A stretch of DNA of 64,000 nt from Cymbidium sinense (taxonomy: Eukaryota > Streptophyta > Magnoliopsida > Asparagales > Orchidaceae). Position numbers and translations under genes: made by a program. Shown here in pieces: positions 1-12,700 of the stretch; position 1 is the first letter of the stretch, and each line of letters opens with the position of its first letter. The notes under the pieces were generated by a model. That model had not been told where the DNA came from, did no database searches, and saw only the letters and a list, made by a program, of their open reading frames with translations. The DNA lies in the NCBI GenBank assembly GCA_021442155.1, contig CM038214.1, forward strand, positions 19,741,808 to 19,805,807. The letters are read 5' to 3'.

Positions 1-1788
1 TTATTATATGCTTATTTATTTTTTTTATGTTTTTTAATTTTAGATTATTTTTTAGTATAGATTTAGGTTTTGGTTTATTTTGTAGTTTAGTTTTTTTTTA
101 AGATTTAGTTTTATTTTAATTTTAGGTCCAGGTTTAGGTTTTATTTAATTTTTTTAGGTTGCTTAAGCTTAGGTTTATTTTTAGTTTATTTTATTTTATT
201 AATTTAAGTATAGGTTTTGGTTTAGTTTATTTTAGGTTTAGGTTTCAGTTTTATTTATTTTAGTTTAGGTTTATTATTTTATATTTACTTTAGGTTTAGG
301 TTTTTAGTTGGGGTTTTATTTTTTATATATTTTAGGTTATATTTATTGGTTTCTTTTAAGTTTAAGTTTTTATTTAGTTTTATGTTATTTTATTTTAGGT
401 TTATTTTATTTTATTTATTTAATTTATATCTCATTTGGCTTTTTTTTATTTTAGGTTTAGTTTGAGGTTTGTTTAGGTTTTATTTATTTTATTTTAGTTT
501 AGTATTTATTTTGATTTTATTTTTTTTAGGTTTAGTTTAGGTTTTGCATTAGTTTAGGTTTTATTTTATTTTATTTTTTCATTTATTTAAGTTTAGAATT
601 TTATTTATTTTATTTCATTATTTTATTTAATCTTGGTTTAAGCTTTGTTTTAGGGTTTAAGGTCTGGGCCTGGTGTTTAGGGTCTGGGGCCAGGCCCAGG
701 GTTTAGCCTAGGGTCATGTTAGGGCCTAGGGCTCACGCCTGGGGTTTAGCATGGTTGGGTTTTGGAGTAGGGTTTAGGGTTACCCAGGATTTAGGGTTTA
801 GAGTTATAGTTTTTTAATTTTTTAATTTTAAAATTAAGCAAATCAGGTAGCTTTATTTATTTTATTTTAGTTTATTTTATCTATATATATTTAAGTTTTA
901 ATTTTATTTAGTTTGTTTATTGATTTTTGGTTTCTTTATTTTAGTTTAGGTTTTATTTTAGTTTACTTTTGGTTTAGGTTAATTTTTTTTATTTTTAGGT
1001 TTATGTTTTATTTCATTTTTAGGTTTAGCTTAGGTTTGATTTTTAGGTTTAGGTTTTTAGTTTTAATTTAGGTTTATTTTAGGTTTATATCTTAGTTTAG
1101 GTTTAGGTTTATTTTAGTTTATTTTTTATTTAGTTTAGTTTAGTTTATTTTAGGTTGAAATTTTATTTATTTATTTTTTTTATTTATTTAGTTTAGATAG
1201 GTTTATTTTATTTTATTTTAGGTTTAAGTTTTTTTTTTAGTTTAGGGTTTTATTTTTAGATTTAAGTTTTATTTAGTTTATTTTAGGTTTATTTTTTTTT
1301 TTATTTTGATAGTTTTTATTTTAGGTTTTAATTTTTTAATTTAGTTTAGGTTTTATTTATTTTAGTCTCATTAGTTTTATTTTATTTTTTACTTTTATGT
1401 TTAGGTTTAGGTTTAGTTTAAGTTTAGGTTTTAATTTTATTTAATCATTATTTTATTTAGGTTTTTTTTTTATTTATTTATTTTAGGTTTTATTTAGTTT
1501 AAGTTTAGTTTTTAACTTTTTTGGGCTTTGGGTTTAGGGTTCAGAGTTAATTTATGGTTTCAAGTTTTGGGTTTATGGTTTGGGGTTTAGGGTTTGGGGT
1601 TTAAGGTTTAGGGTTTAGGGTTTAGGGTTTAGGGTTTATGGTTTAGGGTTTAGGTCTTAGGGTTTAGGGTTTAGTGTTTTAGGGTATAAGGTTTAGGGTT
1701 TAGGATTTAGGGTTTAGGATTTTTATGGTTTAGGTTTGTTTTAGGTTTTAGAGGGTTCAAGTTTTTTGTTTAGGTTTAGTATTTTTGG
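1..1788 (+). repeat. Degenerate telomere-like array, G-rich strand on +
   Basis: The stretch is made almost entirely of TTTAGGG-related words: TTTAGG, TTTTA, TTTATTTTA and TTTAGGG. The first 650 bases are T-rich (TTTATTTTAGG style). A short GC-enriched patch lies at about 655-780. A junction motif (T-run, then AAAATTAAGCAAATC) follows at about 811-850, and near-canonical TTTAGGG runs occur at 1540-1740, with about four perfect heptamers in a row near 1605-1640. I see no gene. The degeneracy argues against an active telomere and for an old interstitial or subtelomeric array. Confidence 0.9.
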
Positions 1789-2260
1789 TTTTTTTAACGA
1801 AACAAATTTAGATTCAATTTTTTTTTTCTTTCAATTTCATCAACCAAGTAACACACCAAGTTATCTAAGACATGTTTACAACATAGATAAAATAGCACAC
1901 ATAGAGCAAATCAAAATCTTAGATAACTAGAACCATCTCAACTATGATGACATAGTTCCATAAGCCAGATCGGGTTCACTGCTATTTAGTTTCTCCCATT
2001 AGAACCACCCCAGTCTCTTGAGTAGCGGGATCCACCATCATATCCTCGATCTCTCCCCCCGCCACCACCTTTGTTGCAACCTTCGTGGCTCCTCTTACCT
2101 CCATAACCACCATTGCACTAACCACTACCTCCATATCCACTAGTACCTCCAGATCCCCCACCACCATTGCAATAATTATTGCCTCTTTGTTCGCCTCCAC
2201 CGTTAGATCTAGATTGAGCGTGGTTGATTGTGATGTTCTGCCATCAAGTTCAGCCATTCT
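1789..2260 (-). pseudogene. GRP 3'-end fragment, copy A (decayed)
   Basis: On the minus strand this is the 3' part of a plant glycine-rich RNA-binding protein gene of the GRP7/8 type. It starts at the end of the RRM (a degenerate form of NGQNLDGRNITINQAQSR), continues through a glycine-rich GGYGG region and reaches the usual C-terminus (a form of SRYSRGGGGSDGNWRN), with a native-frame stop near 1986. About 190 bases of 3' UTR follow, ending at a T-run (A-run in sense) next to TTTAGGG-like DNA. A small deletion in the NITINQ coding region shifts the frame, so the 91-codon open frame here is not the GRP frame. The upstream edge near 2260 is the same breakpoint seen in seven other copies. RNP1, RNP2 and the promoter are absent, so it is non-functional. 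The identification rests on the C-terminal and RRM-end motifs together. Confidence 0.85.
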
Positions 2261-3040
2261 GGGTTTAGGTTTAGTAGATTTTTAGGGTTTAGGTTAATTT
2301 TTAATTTATTTAGTTACTTTAGGTTTAGTTTAGGTATGGGGTTTGGAGTTATGGTTTAGGTGGATTATGGTTTATGCTTAGGTTTTAAGATTTAGGTGTG
2401 TAGGTTTAGGAACACAGAGTTTAGTGCCAGTGCTTAGCAGGTTGTGGTAGCAGTAGGCAAGTGATTTAGTGGATCAGGTTAGTAGTAGGTTATTTAATTT
2501 AGGTGGTGGTATGGTTTTTTGGGCTCAGTGTAGTGGGGTGGGTTTAAATTTTAGGATTTAGGTTTAGGTTTAGGGCAGGTGGGGTTTAGATTTTTATCTT
2601 TTTATTTTATTTTAGGTTTATTTTAGGTTTATTTTATTTTTATTTTACGTTAAGTTTTTATTTAAGTTTGGTTTTTAATTCTTAGGTTAATTTTATTTTT
2701 TAGTTTAATTTATGTTTATATTTATTTTATTTTCTTGTTTAAATTTAAGTTTTGGTTTACTTTTTTTTTAATTTTATTTTTTTATTTTACATAGGTTTAT
2801 GTTTTTTTATTTAGTTTAGCTTTAGTTTTTTATGTTTTTAGTTTTTATTATTTAAATTTTTATTTTGTTTAGTGGTTTTATTTTATTTTTTTAATTTAGT
2901 TTAAATTTTTATTTTATTTTATTTTTTAGGTTTAATTTAATCCAAGGTTTAAATTTTATTTCATTTATTATTTTATTTTATTTTGTTTAAGTTTATTTAT
3001 TTATTTTATTTATTTATTTTGTTTATTTTATAGGTTTAGG
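2261..3040 (+). repeat. Telomere-like array with conserved GRP-flanking block
   Basis: Degenerate TTTAGGG array. At about 2291-2330, next to the GRP breakpoint, is a block (TTTTTAATTTATTTAGTTAC, then TTTAGG) that also flanks the GRP breakpoint of copies E, F, H, I and L. From about 2590 the array becomes very T-rich (TTTATTTTA). No gene is seen. Confidence 0.85.
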
Positions 3041-6000
3041 TTTAAGGTTTTAGGGCTCATGATCTTTGGGGTCAGGGTTTGTGGTCAGGATTTAGGGCTC
3101 AGGCTCATGCTGTAGCTTTAGTGGTGTGGTAAGGTAGGTTAAGGGCCTAAGGTTTAGGATTTAGTGGTTTAGGCCTGGGGGTCTGGGTTTAAGATCTATT
3201 TAGGTTTGGCCTGAGGTTTAGGATATTTAATTAGAATTTAGGGATTTGACTAGCCACAAGGCCTAGGGTTGCAGGTTTATAGTCTGTATCAGTTGTAAGT
3301 TTAGGGCTATGGTTTAGTGTTTTAGCGTAGGCTCAGTTCTCAGATTTGCTGTGCTTGGGCCACTGCACTTTTAGAGTTTAGGGTTTAGGGTTTAGGGCCT
3401 AGGGTTTAGTCCTGTTTAGGACTGGCTATTTTAGTTTTATTTTTCCATTATTTTATTTATTATTTATTTTTGTTTAAGTTTATTTTTTTATTTTAGGAAG
3501 AGTTAAAGCCTTAGGTTTTCCCATCCATGATCCATGGTGGTTTGGCCTCTGCTTCATGATCTGGCCTAAGATGTTTAAAGCCTAAGTTTGCTGCATAAGG
3601 TTTGTGGTTAATGCTTTTAGGGTTTAGGCCTAGGGTCAGCTCAGTGCTGGGCTCAGTGGCCTAGGTCAGCCTCAGTGGCCCAGGGCCCAGGGCCTCAGGG
3701 CCTCAGTGGCCCAGGTAGGGCCTGGGCTCAGTCATGGCCCAGGCACTGAGGCCTTGTCTGTATGGCCCAGGGCCCAGGATCCAAAGCCTGTGGCCTGTGG
3801 CCCAGGGTCCCAAGATCTAAAGCCCAGGGCTCAGGGCTCACGCCTCAGGGTCATGGCCAAAGCAGGCCTTGGCCCAGGATCAGGCCTTTAGGGCCTGTGG
3901 CCAGGCCCAGGGTCAGGCCCAGGGCCTGGGCCCAGAGTGGGATCAAGGTTGAGGATCAGGCCTGGGGCCTAGGGCCCAGGATCTATTACTAGGTTTATTT
4001 TATCCCATCTTTAGGCCCATTTTATTTATATTTACATCCAATTTTATTATTTAGGTCCTCATTCCAGGATTATTTTATCTTTAGTTTTTATTTATTTATT
4101 TTAGATCATTTTATTATTTATTACAATCATTTGTGCTCAGTCAGTTTTATTTAGGCCAGGCTCAGGGCCTAGGTCAGGGGTCAGGGCCCAGGGCCCAGGG
4201 CCCAGCATTTAGGGCCCAGTTTAGGGCCCAGGATTTATGATTTAGGGTTTAGGCCTGTGGGGCCAGGATCTTGGGGTCAAGATGGATAGGGCCTGTGTTT
4301 AGGTTTTAAATGCAAACCAGCAGGTTTACATTTAGTTTATTTTAATTATTTTAATTTACTATATTTTATTTTATTTAGGTTTATTTTATTTTAGGGTTTA
4401 AGGCCCAGCTGGCCTGGTTTATGCCTCATGATTTAGTGGTCAAGGCTCAGTTTATGGCATGTTTAACATTTTGGTGTCCGTGGCCCAGGGAGTGGCCCAG
4501 GATTAGGGTCAGGCTCAGGCTCAGGGCCTAGGATGGCCAAGGCTCAGTAGGATCTGAGGGCCTGGGCCCAGTAGGGTCTGGGGCTCACTATCTGGAGTTT
4601 AATGCCTGCCTAGAATCCAGAGCCTTTTAGCATTTAGTGGTAGGGTCAGGGCCTAGGTTATTTTATTTGTGGGTTTTATTCTTAGTTTAATTTATTTTCA
4701 ATAGTCAAGTTTATTAATTTAATTTAATTTATTTTATTAAGAAATATTATATTTTAAGCCTAGTTTAGGTTTTAGTTTAGGTTTTATTTTATATTTTATC
4801 TTATTTATAGGTTAAGGCCTTTTAATTTTAGAATTTATTTAGTTTATAGTTTTAAGTTTTAGGTTTATGCCTCAGTGGTCTTGGGTGTATGGGGTCATGG
4901 CCTTGTGTCAGGGCTCAGGCTCAGTGGCCCAAGGCCCAGGGCCTGTTTATGATGTGGGTCAGGGTTGGGCTCAGGGGCCTGGGCCCAGGGCCCAAGGCCT
5001 GGGCTCTGCCCAGGGTTTAGGGGTCACTTTAGAGCTAGTGGTTTAGGGTTTAAGATTTTGTATCTTTGGGCCCATCCAGTTTATTTTTTAATTATTTTAG
5101 TTTATTTTATTTTATTTAAGTTTATTTTACCATTAGGGCTTATGGGCCAAGGCCTTTATGATTTTCCCATCCCACGATCCGACCGTCTGCTGGCCTGCCT
5201 GGTGGCCTTGTCAGTGGCCTAGGCCTGGTGGCTCATGGCCTGAGGGTCAGGCCTGTGGTCAGGGCCCAGGGCCCAGCGGCCAGGGCCTATGTGAGGGTTT
5301 AGCCTGGGCCTTAGTGGCTTGGGTTTGTGGCTCAGGCTCAGGGTGGCCTAGTGGCCCAGTGGCCTATTTAGGCAGCCTTGTGGCCCAGGGCCCAGGGTTT
5401 GGGGTCAGGGCCTGGGCCCAGGGGAGTGGCTCAGTTTATGGCTAGGGCCTGTGGATCTAAACCTCATTATAGTACCAGGCCTGTGGCCGGGGGCCAGAGG
5501 GTGGGGTTAGTGATCAGTGGCTCAGTGGGGTCAGGCTCAGAGTCAGGGCCTGGCCCAGGCCTGGCCTACTTAGGGTTTGTGGCCTAAAGCTTTATTTAGG
5601 TATTTTATCTTTAATCAGGTATATTTTATTTTATTTTACATATTAATTTAAGTTTTCTATTCTGGATTATTTTATTTTTAATTTTGTTTAGTTTTATTTA
5701 ATTTATTTTGTTTATTTTATTAGTTTATTTTACATTTCGTGTTAGGTTTTCATTTATGTTTCATTTTATCATTTTTTTTATTTTATTTAGGTTTATGTTT
5801 TATATTTATTTTATTTTAGAATTTATTTAGTTTAGCTTGGTATTTAAGATCTTATTATTTATTTTGGTAGGTTGTAGGATTAGGGTTTAGGGTTTGGTTT
5901 AGGGTCAGGGTTTAGGGCTCAGTTTTGTGGTTTAGGATTTATGGTAGGGTTTAGGCCTAGGTTTTTAAAAAACCAAGCAAACCAACCAGTTTAAGTTTGT

Positions 6001-9000
6001 TGCCACTTTTAATTATTTAATTTATATTTATTATTTTATTTTGGTTTTATTTTATCTGGGTAGGCCTGGGTTCAGTAGCCTTCCGGCTCAGTGCCCAGGG
6101 CCCAGGGTTTTGCCCAGGGTGGCCCAGTGGCCCAGTGTGGCCCAGAGTGGCCTTTGTGGCCCAGTGGCTAGTGCCTGGCTCAGGGCCTAGGGCCCAGGAT
6201 CTGAGGGCCAGGGTCAGAGTTCAGTGGCCTGGGCCTAGAACAGAGCCTGGGTCAGGGCCTGTGATCAGGGTCAGCAGCTTTGGGCCCAGGGTCAGTGGCC
6301 TGTTTCCGGGCCGGAGGGTGGCTCAGTCAGCTCAAAACCATTTGAGGATCAGGGTCTGGCCTGACTGTGGCCCAGGGCCTGGATCTGTGGTTGGCCCAGG
6401 GCTTTAGGGTAAGGCCCAGGGCCTAGGGCCTAGGTTGGCCTGGCAGGTCAAGGGCCTAAGGTCAGTGGCTAGATGGGTCAGAGCTCAGGGTCCGGTAGGA
6501 TCTGGCCCAGGTTTAGGGTTTATCATGGCCTAAGGCTCTGGGCTTTTATTTTGCATTTTATTTTATTTTAGGTTTATTTTATCTTTACGTTTAGTTTTAT
6601 TTTAGTTTTATTCTATTTATCTTTATATTTTAATTTAGTTTAAGTTTATTTATTTAGGTTCATTCTTAGGATTATTTTATTTTATTTTTAGGTTTTATTT
6701 ATTTTATTTTAGATTATTTTTATTAGTTTATTTTATATCATTTTTCAGGTTTAGGTTTATGTTTTAGTTTAGGTTTTATTTAATTTAATTTTATTTTATT
6801 TTAGGGTTTTATTTATTTTATTTTAGACCCATTTAGTCTTTAGTTAGTTGGCTCCTTGGGTTGGGTTTAGGCCTGTGGCCTGTGGATCTTGTTCAAGGAT
6901 CTAGGATCAGGGCTGTTTATTTTGTGGCTCATTTAGCCTCAGCTAGGGCCCATGCCTTATGGCCCAGGTCAAGGGGTCAAGGCTCAGTGGCCTGGGTGTG
7001 GTCATTAGTCCAGCAGTGGCCTGTGGCCTGTGACTCCAGTGGCCTGTGGCCCAGGGCCCAGGGCCAGATCAGTCCAAGGCCTGTAGATCTGAGGGCCTAG
7101 GTTCTGGGCTCACCATCTGGAGCCCAATGCCTAAGGCCCAGAACCCAGAGCCTAGCTTTAGCCAGTGGCCCAGTGGCCCAGGTCAGGCCTGGGCCCAGGG
7201 CCATCGGCCCATAGTTGTGTGTGGTAAGGGTCCAATTAGTTTGATAGTGGCCTGGCCCAGTCTGTGCCTGGGGCCCAGGCTCAGTGGTTGGGTCAGGCTC
7301 AGGCCTGTATGTGCCCAGCATTTAGGCCTGTAGCCCAGGGTTAAGGCCCAGGATTTAAGGCCTGGGGTGGCTGCCTAGGCCCAAGGCCTTTCTGTTAGGC
7401 CTTCTGGCCTTTTATCTCACTTTTATTTATTTTATTTTAAGTTTATTTTAGGTATATTTTAGGTTTTATTTTATTAGTGGTTTTATTCAGGTTTAATTTA
7501 TTTTAATTAGTCTGAGTTTATTAATTTAATTTATTTTATTAGTGAAATATTACATCTTTTAAGTTTAGGTTTAGCTTTAGTTTCTTTTATATTTTTTATT
7601 TTATTTATTTTAAAGCTTTTTAAGTTTTTGGTTTATGCTTTGGGTTTTAAGGTTTAGGTTTTGGGGTTTATGGCTTTAGTGTCAGGCTCAGTGTAGGTTT
7701 ATAGGGTCTGTTTATGATTTAGGGTAGGGTTGGGTAGGGTGGCTGGCCTTTAAGGCCCAGCTCTGCTGCCTAGGGTAGGTTTAAGGTCACTTTAGAGCCA
7801 GGGCCCAGGGCTAGGTAAGATCTGTATTTTGGCCTGGGGCTCATTTATTTATTTTAATTATCTTTATTTTATTTTATTTTATTTTATTATTTAAGTTTAT
7901 CTTTATGGCTATTGGAAGGTTTTATGATTTTCCTCCCATCCATGATCCTGACCCGTGGCCTCTGGCCTATGGCTGTTTTAGGGTCAGTTTAGGAGGGCTC
8001 ATGGCCTAGTGCTCAGCTTTAGGCCCAGGGTTTTAGGCTCAGGGCCTAGTGGTCAGTGGCCTGAGTGAGGCTCATGGTGTAGTTTGTGGCCTAGGATTTT
8101 GCCCAGTGGGCTCTGTGGCTTTAGGGTTTGGTAGGGTTGATGGTAGGGCCCAGATTTAAACACCCACTATAGCTCAGGGCCTAGGGTCAGGGCTCAGGAT
8201 GTGGGGCCAAAAGGTAGGGTGGGCTTAGGATCAGGTTTAAGGGTTTGTGAGCTCAGTGGCTAAGGCCTGGATTTGGAAGGCCTGGCTAAGGCCTGTGGTT
8301 AGGGCCTGGCCTGGGAGCTTTTATTTAGGTTTTATTTTATTTTAATTTAGGCATATTTTATTTTTATTTTATTTAGTCTTATTTTAATTAGGTTTTCTAT
8401 TCTTAGGATTATTTTATTTTTTAATTTTTTTAGGTTTTATTTAATTTATTTTTGTTTATTTTTATTAGTTTACTTTATATCATTTTCAGGTTTTGGTTTA
8501 GGTTTTCATTTAAATTTTCATTTTATCTTATTTTTTATTTTATTTAGGTTTATGTTTTATATTTATTTTATTTTAGAATTTATTTAGTTTAGCTTTGGTA
8601 TTTAAGTTTTATTATTTTGTTGGGTTGTGGTAAGGGCCCAGTGAGGGTTAGGGTTGTGGCCCAGGGTTTAGGGTGTGGTTTAGGGTTTAGGGTCAGGGTG
8701 GCCTGGGTTTTAAAGCAAACCAACAGCCTAAGTTTATTTAGACACTTTAATCATTTTAATTATCTTTATCTTATTATTTTTATCTTGGTTTATCTTTATC
8801 TTAGGCCCAGTTGGGTAAGTTGTGGCCCATGCCTTTATGGCTCTTTAGTGTCAAGGCAGGGCCCAGGGCCCAGGGTTGGCCCAGGTCCGCTTTAGGCCAG
8901 GACTCAGTGCCTGTGGCTCAGTGGGCCTAGGGCCCATGGTTTAGGGGCCCAGGATCTGAGGGAGGGCCGAGGGTCCGTGGCCTGTGGCCTAGAATCCAGA

Positions 9001-9290
9001 GCCTAGCTGTGTGGCCCAGGTCAGGTGCAGTGTTGGGCCCAGGGCTCCAAGCCGGGAGTGGGCCTGGGGCTCAGGCTAGTGGCCCAAAATCACCAGGATC
9101 TAGGGAGGTGATCAGGGCCTGGGTGGCCCAGGATCTTGTGGCCTGGGGCCCAGGGCCTTTAGGGCCCAAGGCCTCAGGGCCTAGGGCCTGGCTGGGTTGT
9201 TGGCTGGCCTAGGTGGGCCCAAGGTCAGCAGGCCTGGGCCATTTAGGGTAGAGTAGATCTAGGATTTAAGGTTTAGGTTGGGATACATAA
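3041..9290 (+). repeat. GC-rich telomere-variant block (GGGCCCA/GGGCCTA)
   Basis: Alternating GC-rich and T-rich segments. The GC-rich parts are runs of GGGCCCA, GGGCCTA and GTGGCCCA, which read as TTTAGGG with two or three T's changed to C. They alternate with TTTATTTTA-type spacers at about 4.68-4.86, 5.6-5.87, 6.55-6.84, 7.42-7.6 and 8.32-8.6 kb. Open frames here are Gly/Pro/Ala/Trp-rich translations of the repeat and are not genes. The dinucleotide CG is rare although GC content is high. Several landmarks recur about 2.7 kb apart (see the tandem duplication). Confidence 0.85.
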
Positions 9291-9300
9291 GGTTGGTTTT
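3900..9300 (+). repeat. Diverged tandem duplication, period about 2.7 kb
   Basis: Shared landmarks recur at similar offsets. GATTTTCCCATCC-like words lie near 5159 and 7926. TTTCTATTC..GGATTATTTTATT lies near 5657 and 8394. CATTCTTAGGATTATTTTAT near 6660 has a match near 9385. The TTATTAATTTAATTTATTTTATTA spacer (quoted with gaps, varying between copies) lies near 4700 and 7515. AAGCAAACCAAC-like junctions lie near 5973 and 8714. A short version of the CCCATCCATGATCC landmark is also present near 3519, so a partial third unit is likely. The copies are well diverged. Confidence 0.65.
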
Positions 9301-9686
9301 GGGCTTTATTCTTTTTATTTTATCTTATTTTAGGTTTATTTTATTTTATTTTATGTAGTTTTATTTTATTTTGGTTTTTATTCTTCAGCTTATTTTATAT
9401 TTTAATTTAGTTTAAGTTTTATTTATTTTATTTTAGTTTATTTTTATTAGTTTACTTTATATTATTTTTTAGGTTTAACTTTAAGTTTTAGTTTAGGTTT
9501 TTATTTTATATTTTTATTTTATTTTATTTAAGTTTATGGCTTTTTTATTTTTAGAATTTATTTAGTTTAGGTTTAGGTTTTTAGGTTTTTAGGGTTTATG
9601 CTTTGGGGTTTATGGTTTAGGGTTTTAAGATTTAGGGTTTTGGGGTTTATGGTTTAGGGTTAGAGTTTAGGATTTAGGGTATAGGG
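9291..9686 (+). repeat. Telomere-like array before L1 copy 1
   Basis: T-rich TTTATTTTA followed by near-canonical TTTAGGG words from about 9590. The array runs directly into the T-run of L1 copy 1 at 9687. No gene is seen. Confidence 0.85.
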
Positions 9687-9700
9687 TTTTTTTTTTATTT

Positions 9701-12700
9701 TAAGGGAAGCCCCATGTAGGGGTATTTTATTGCCACAAAAGAGGGTTATAAGGTCCTTAAAAGGGGATAAACTCCAGAACTACTGCTCAAAGAGCTACAA
9801 TCAGCCTAAGGAGTAAATCCCTTATCTAAATACATCCAAGAGTAAAAGATAACATAAAAATAATCAAAAGATACAAGATGATTAACATAATAAGCTAAAG
9901 TAAGAATAAAGCCAATGCTGAGGATGTGGGAATGCATGATAATCTGGAGCAGACCTGCAAAAGAAGGAGAGAGAATCACCTGCAAAGTTATAATAAGAGG
10001 GAGATTAGAACAGTTAAGGTAATACAGACAAAAAGTTAGAAGAAAACAATCTAATATGAGTATGTTAGTAAGGAATTATGATAGAGAAGGCTCAGGCTCA
10101 ATCACATCCTGTTGGGGCAGATGCAAGCATGAGCATCCAAATTTCAACAGAAGGGTTACATCACGTGAGCTACTACCAAACCAATAGGGAGTGAGATCAT
10201 CACAGCAATCATAGCCAACAAACCTGTGAGAAGGTAGCACCCAGTTGTTGATATTCTTGTGAGCTTTATTACCTGCAAACCTAAGCAAAATCATATCTAA
10301 AATATATAGGTCAACTTGCTGAAATCCTGTTAAATAAGTCAATGAGCCTATAATTAACACCATCCCAATCACATGATATGTAAATGAAACTTTCAGTGCA
10401 AAAAACAACCCAGGAAACAATCCCCTTATTAATGTCCTGGAGAAAAGCAATAGTAAAGGAAGACAGCATAGCTCAACACAGGGAATGGACTGCAACCAAC
10501 CAAAATTAGCACCTTAAAAGACAAGTAGAGCAAGCAGCTCCAATAGCGATTCGTGGCCTCCATTCAGATAATCTAGATCAACAATCAATACAGAGAACAA
10601 GACAGCAAAAGGCAACAACATCCAAGACAGGAAGGGACTAAACTAGTCATAATGCCATTCTTTCAAAATAAATCGATAAGACCGCACTAAACCAAATAAA
10701 CGAGGTAGCGGTGATGCGATCAAAAAAATAGGAGATAACCGCAGCATTCGAAAGCCAACCCCAAAATAAAATTTAATACAACATTGGAACCCGCCATAAG
10801 AAAAATCAACAAGGGAGTTGAAATGAGTCTCAACATTAAAATCCAAAAAACAGCAATAGTTAAGATAGTAACATCCAAGATAGGAAGAGACAACAAATTG
10901 GCCATAAAACTCCTCAATCAGAGTAGACATGGCAATAATTGATAACAAAATAAATAAAGCATAAAAACAGTTATCCAAGGCAAGAATCGCAGAAATCACC
11001 AAAACCATCACCATCGATGCAATGTGAACAAAATTTCGTGGCATGAGACCCTGAAATTCTACAACCAACAAAGAAAGAGCCAACTGAGGTGACAAGATAA
11101 AACAAGAAGGTAAATCTCCAAGACAAGAGACAACCAAAATAGTAAAAATTGGCTAGCTTGCTATAATGCCACTCATCCAGTATAATCAAAATAATAGATA
11201 CAAGTTTGACTGAAAAAGGATGAAGAAAATAGTAGCAGAAAAGGTAGATCAATGAATTCCAATGATAGGCATAAAATAAACCAGTAAGGTGGTTCAAAGC
11301 AAAATCTACCAAGCAATCAGCAACTTCAATAGAGACTTGCTATACAAAATAATCCAAAGCCCTAGGGGCAGTAAGGTGAGTATTGCTCTAGATCAGCCAA
11401 CCAACAAGGCAGTTAAAACCAACAAGCTATCCAAGAGTCCACCCATAAACATATATAGTTAAAAGAAAGGATAGATAATGAATAGCTCCCCACCATAAGC
11501 CTATCCAGTAAGTGACATTCGAGAAATCGATCTGTCGGATGCTTATTCACCATAATCCAATTCTGCCAAGGGTAATGACAATAGTAACCAATGGGTTTGT
11601 CAATAACCCAATTATGCATATAAGATAAATCATTGATTAATTCCAAGCATAACAAAGAAATGAGCTTCAAGTTGTACATGTTCCAATCATAGCATAGGAT
11701 GGGAGAACAACATCAAGGAAAAGCAACAACATCCCAGGTGTTAGCATCAAAAAATAGAAGAAAAATAAAGAAAATTTGTTGGACAAGGAAATCAGCATTC
11801 CAGAAAATAGCAGCATGGACATTTTTACTATTAACACTCCCATTAGGAAAAGGAAATATTACTAAGAAGGATATAAAGTAAAAATTGCATGAGTTCAAGG
11901 ATTTTCCACCATTGTAAGCAGTACCCACAACCTCAGCAGATGCACAATGATAATCCCTTGAATAACTCCAAACCTTCTGATCATGGGAAGCAAGACCAGA
12001 AACAGCAAGACTAGTATTGAAAAAAATAACACAATTCCATTCCTACAAAGAGATATTAGTTTAGACATGGGATATCCCAATCAGCAAAATAATAGCAATA
12101 AAGAAAATTGCAACCAATAGGTGCTCAATAGCAGTCCTAAGAGCAAATAGTTCAGTAGCAGGTTTCTTCGTCACATTAAACTAGTATTGCCAAGGATATT
12201 GACAAATATAATCAAGAGGCATATAGGATAGACCATTGGTTACATATAAGCGAACGAGAATGGTCTTCAGGATTTTCATGATCTCATAAGCATGAAGGGT
12301 GAAAACAATTGCAGTAAAGTCCAACATCAACCCAAATGTTAACAACATGAGCAGAAAGTGAAATAGAAAGAGGAGGGTAAACATAGTAAGAACCAATAGG
12401 AGCAGCCAACAAGGAAATCCATTCCTGCAGGGGATAGAAGAAGACAGCCCCCAAAAAGCAATTAATCTTCAGACAAGGACAATAAAAGAAAATAACCAAA
12501 CCCCCAATCTCAGAAACTTCCTGCACCGAAAGGATCTCCTGGGTAAAATAGCCATAAACAGTTTGAATAAACTCCATCCAGGACAAAAAATAAATAGTGC
12601 AGAAAGATACAACAGAATGTAAGAGATTCCACCCTGATAGATTCTGCACATTAGATCTGTCATAAGGTGAGGTAAGGTTAGCAGTAGTCAGAAGGAAAAC

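Noticed and set aside
1601..1640. An active chromosome-end telomere
   Set aside because: Perfect TTTAGGG runs are short (about four to six units), most repeats are degenerate, and the array contains many old retroelement copies, so this is interstitial or subtelomeric DNA.
3706..9212. Many Gly/Pro/Ala/Trp-rich open frames of 60-95 codons on + in the GC-rich block
   Set aside because: They are translations of GGGCCCA/GTGGCCCA repeats in all frames, without domains, splice context or start context; the open length is explained by the loss of T-rich stop codons.
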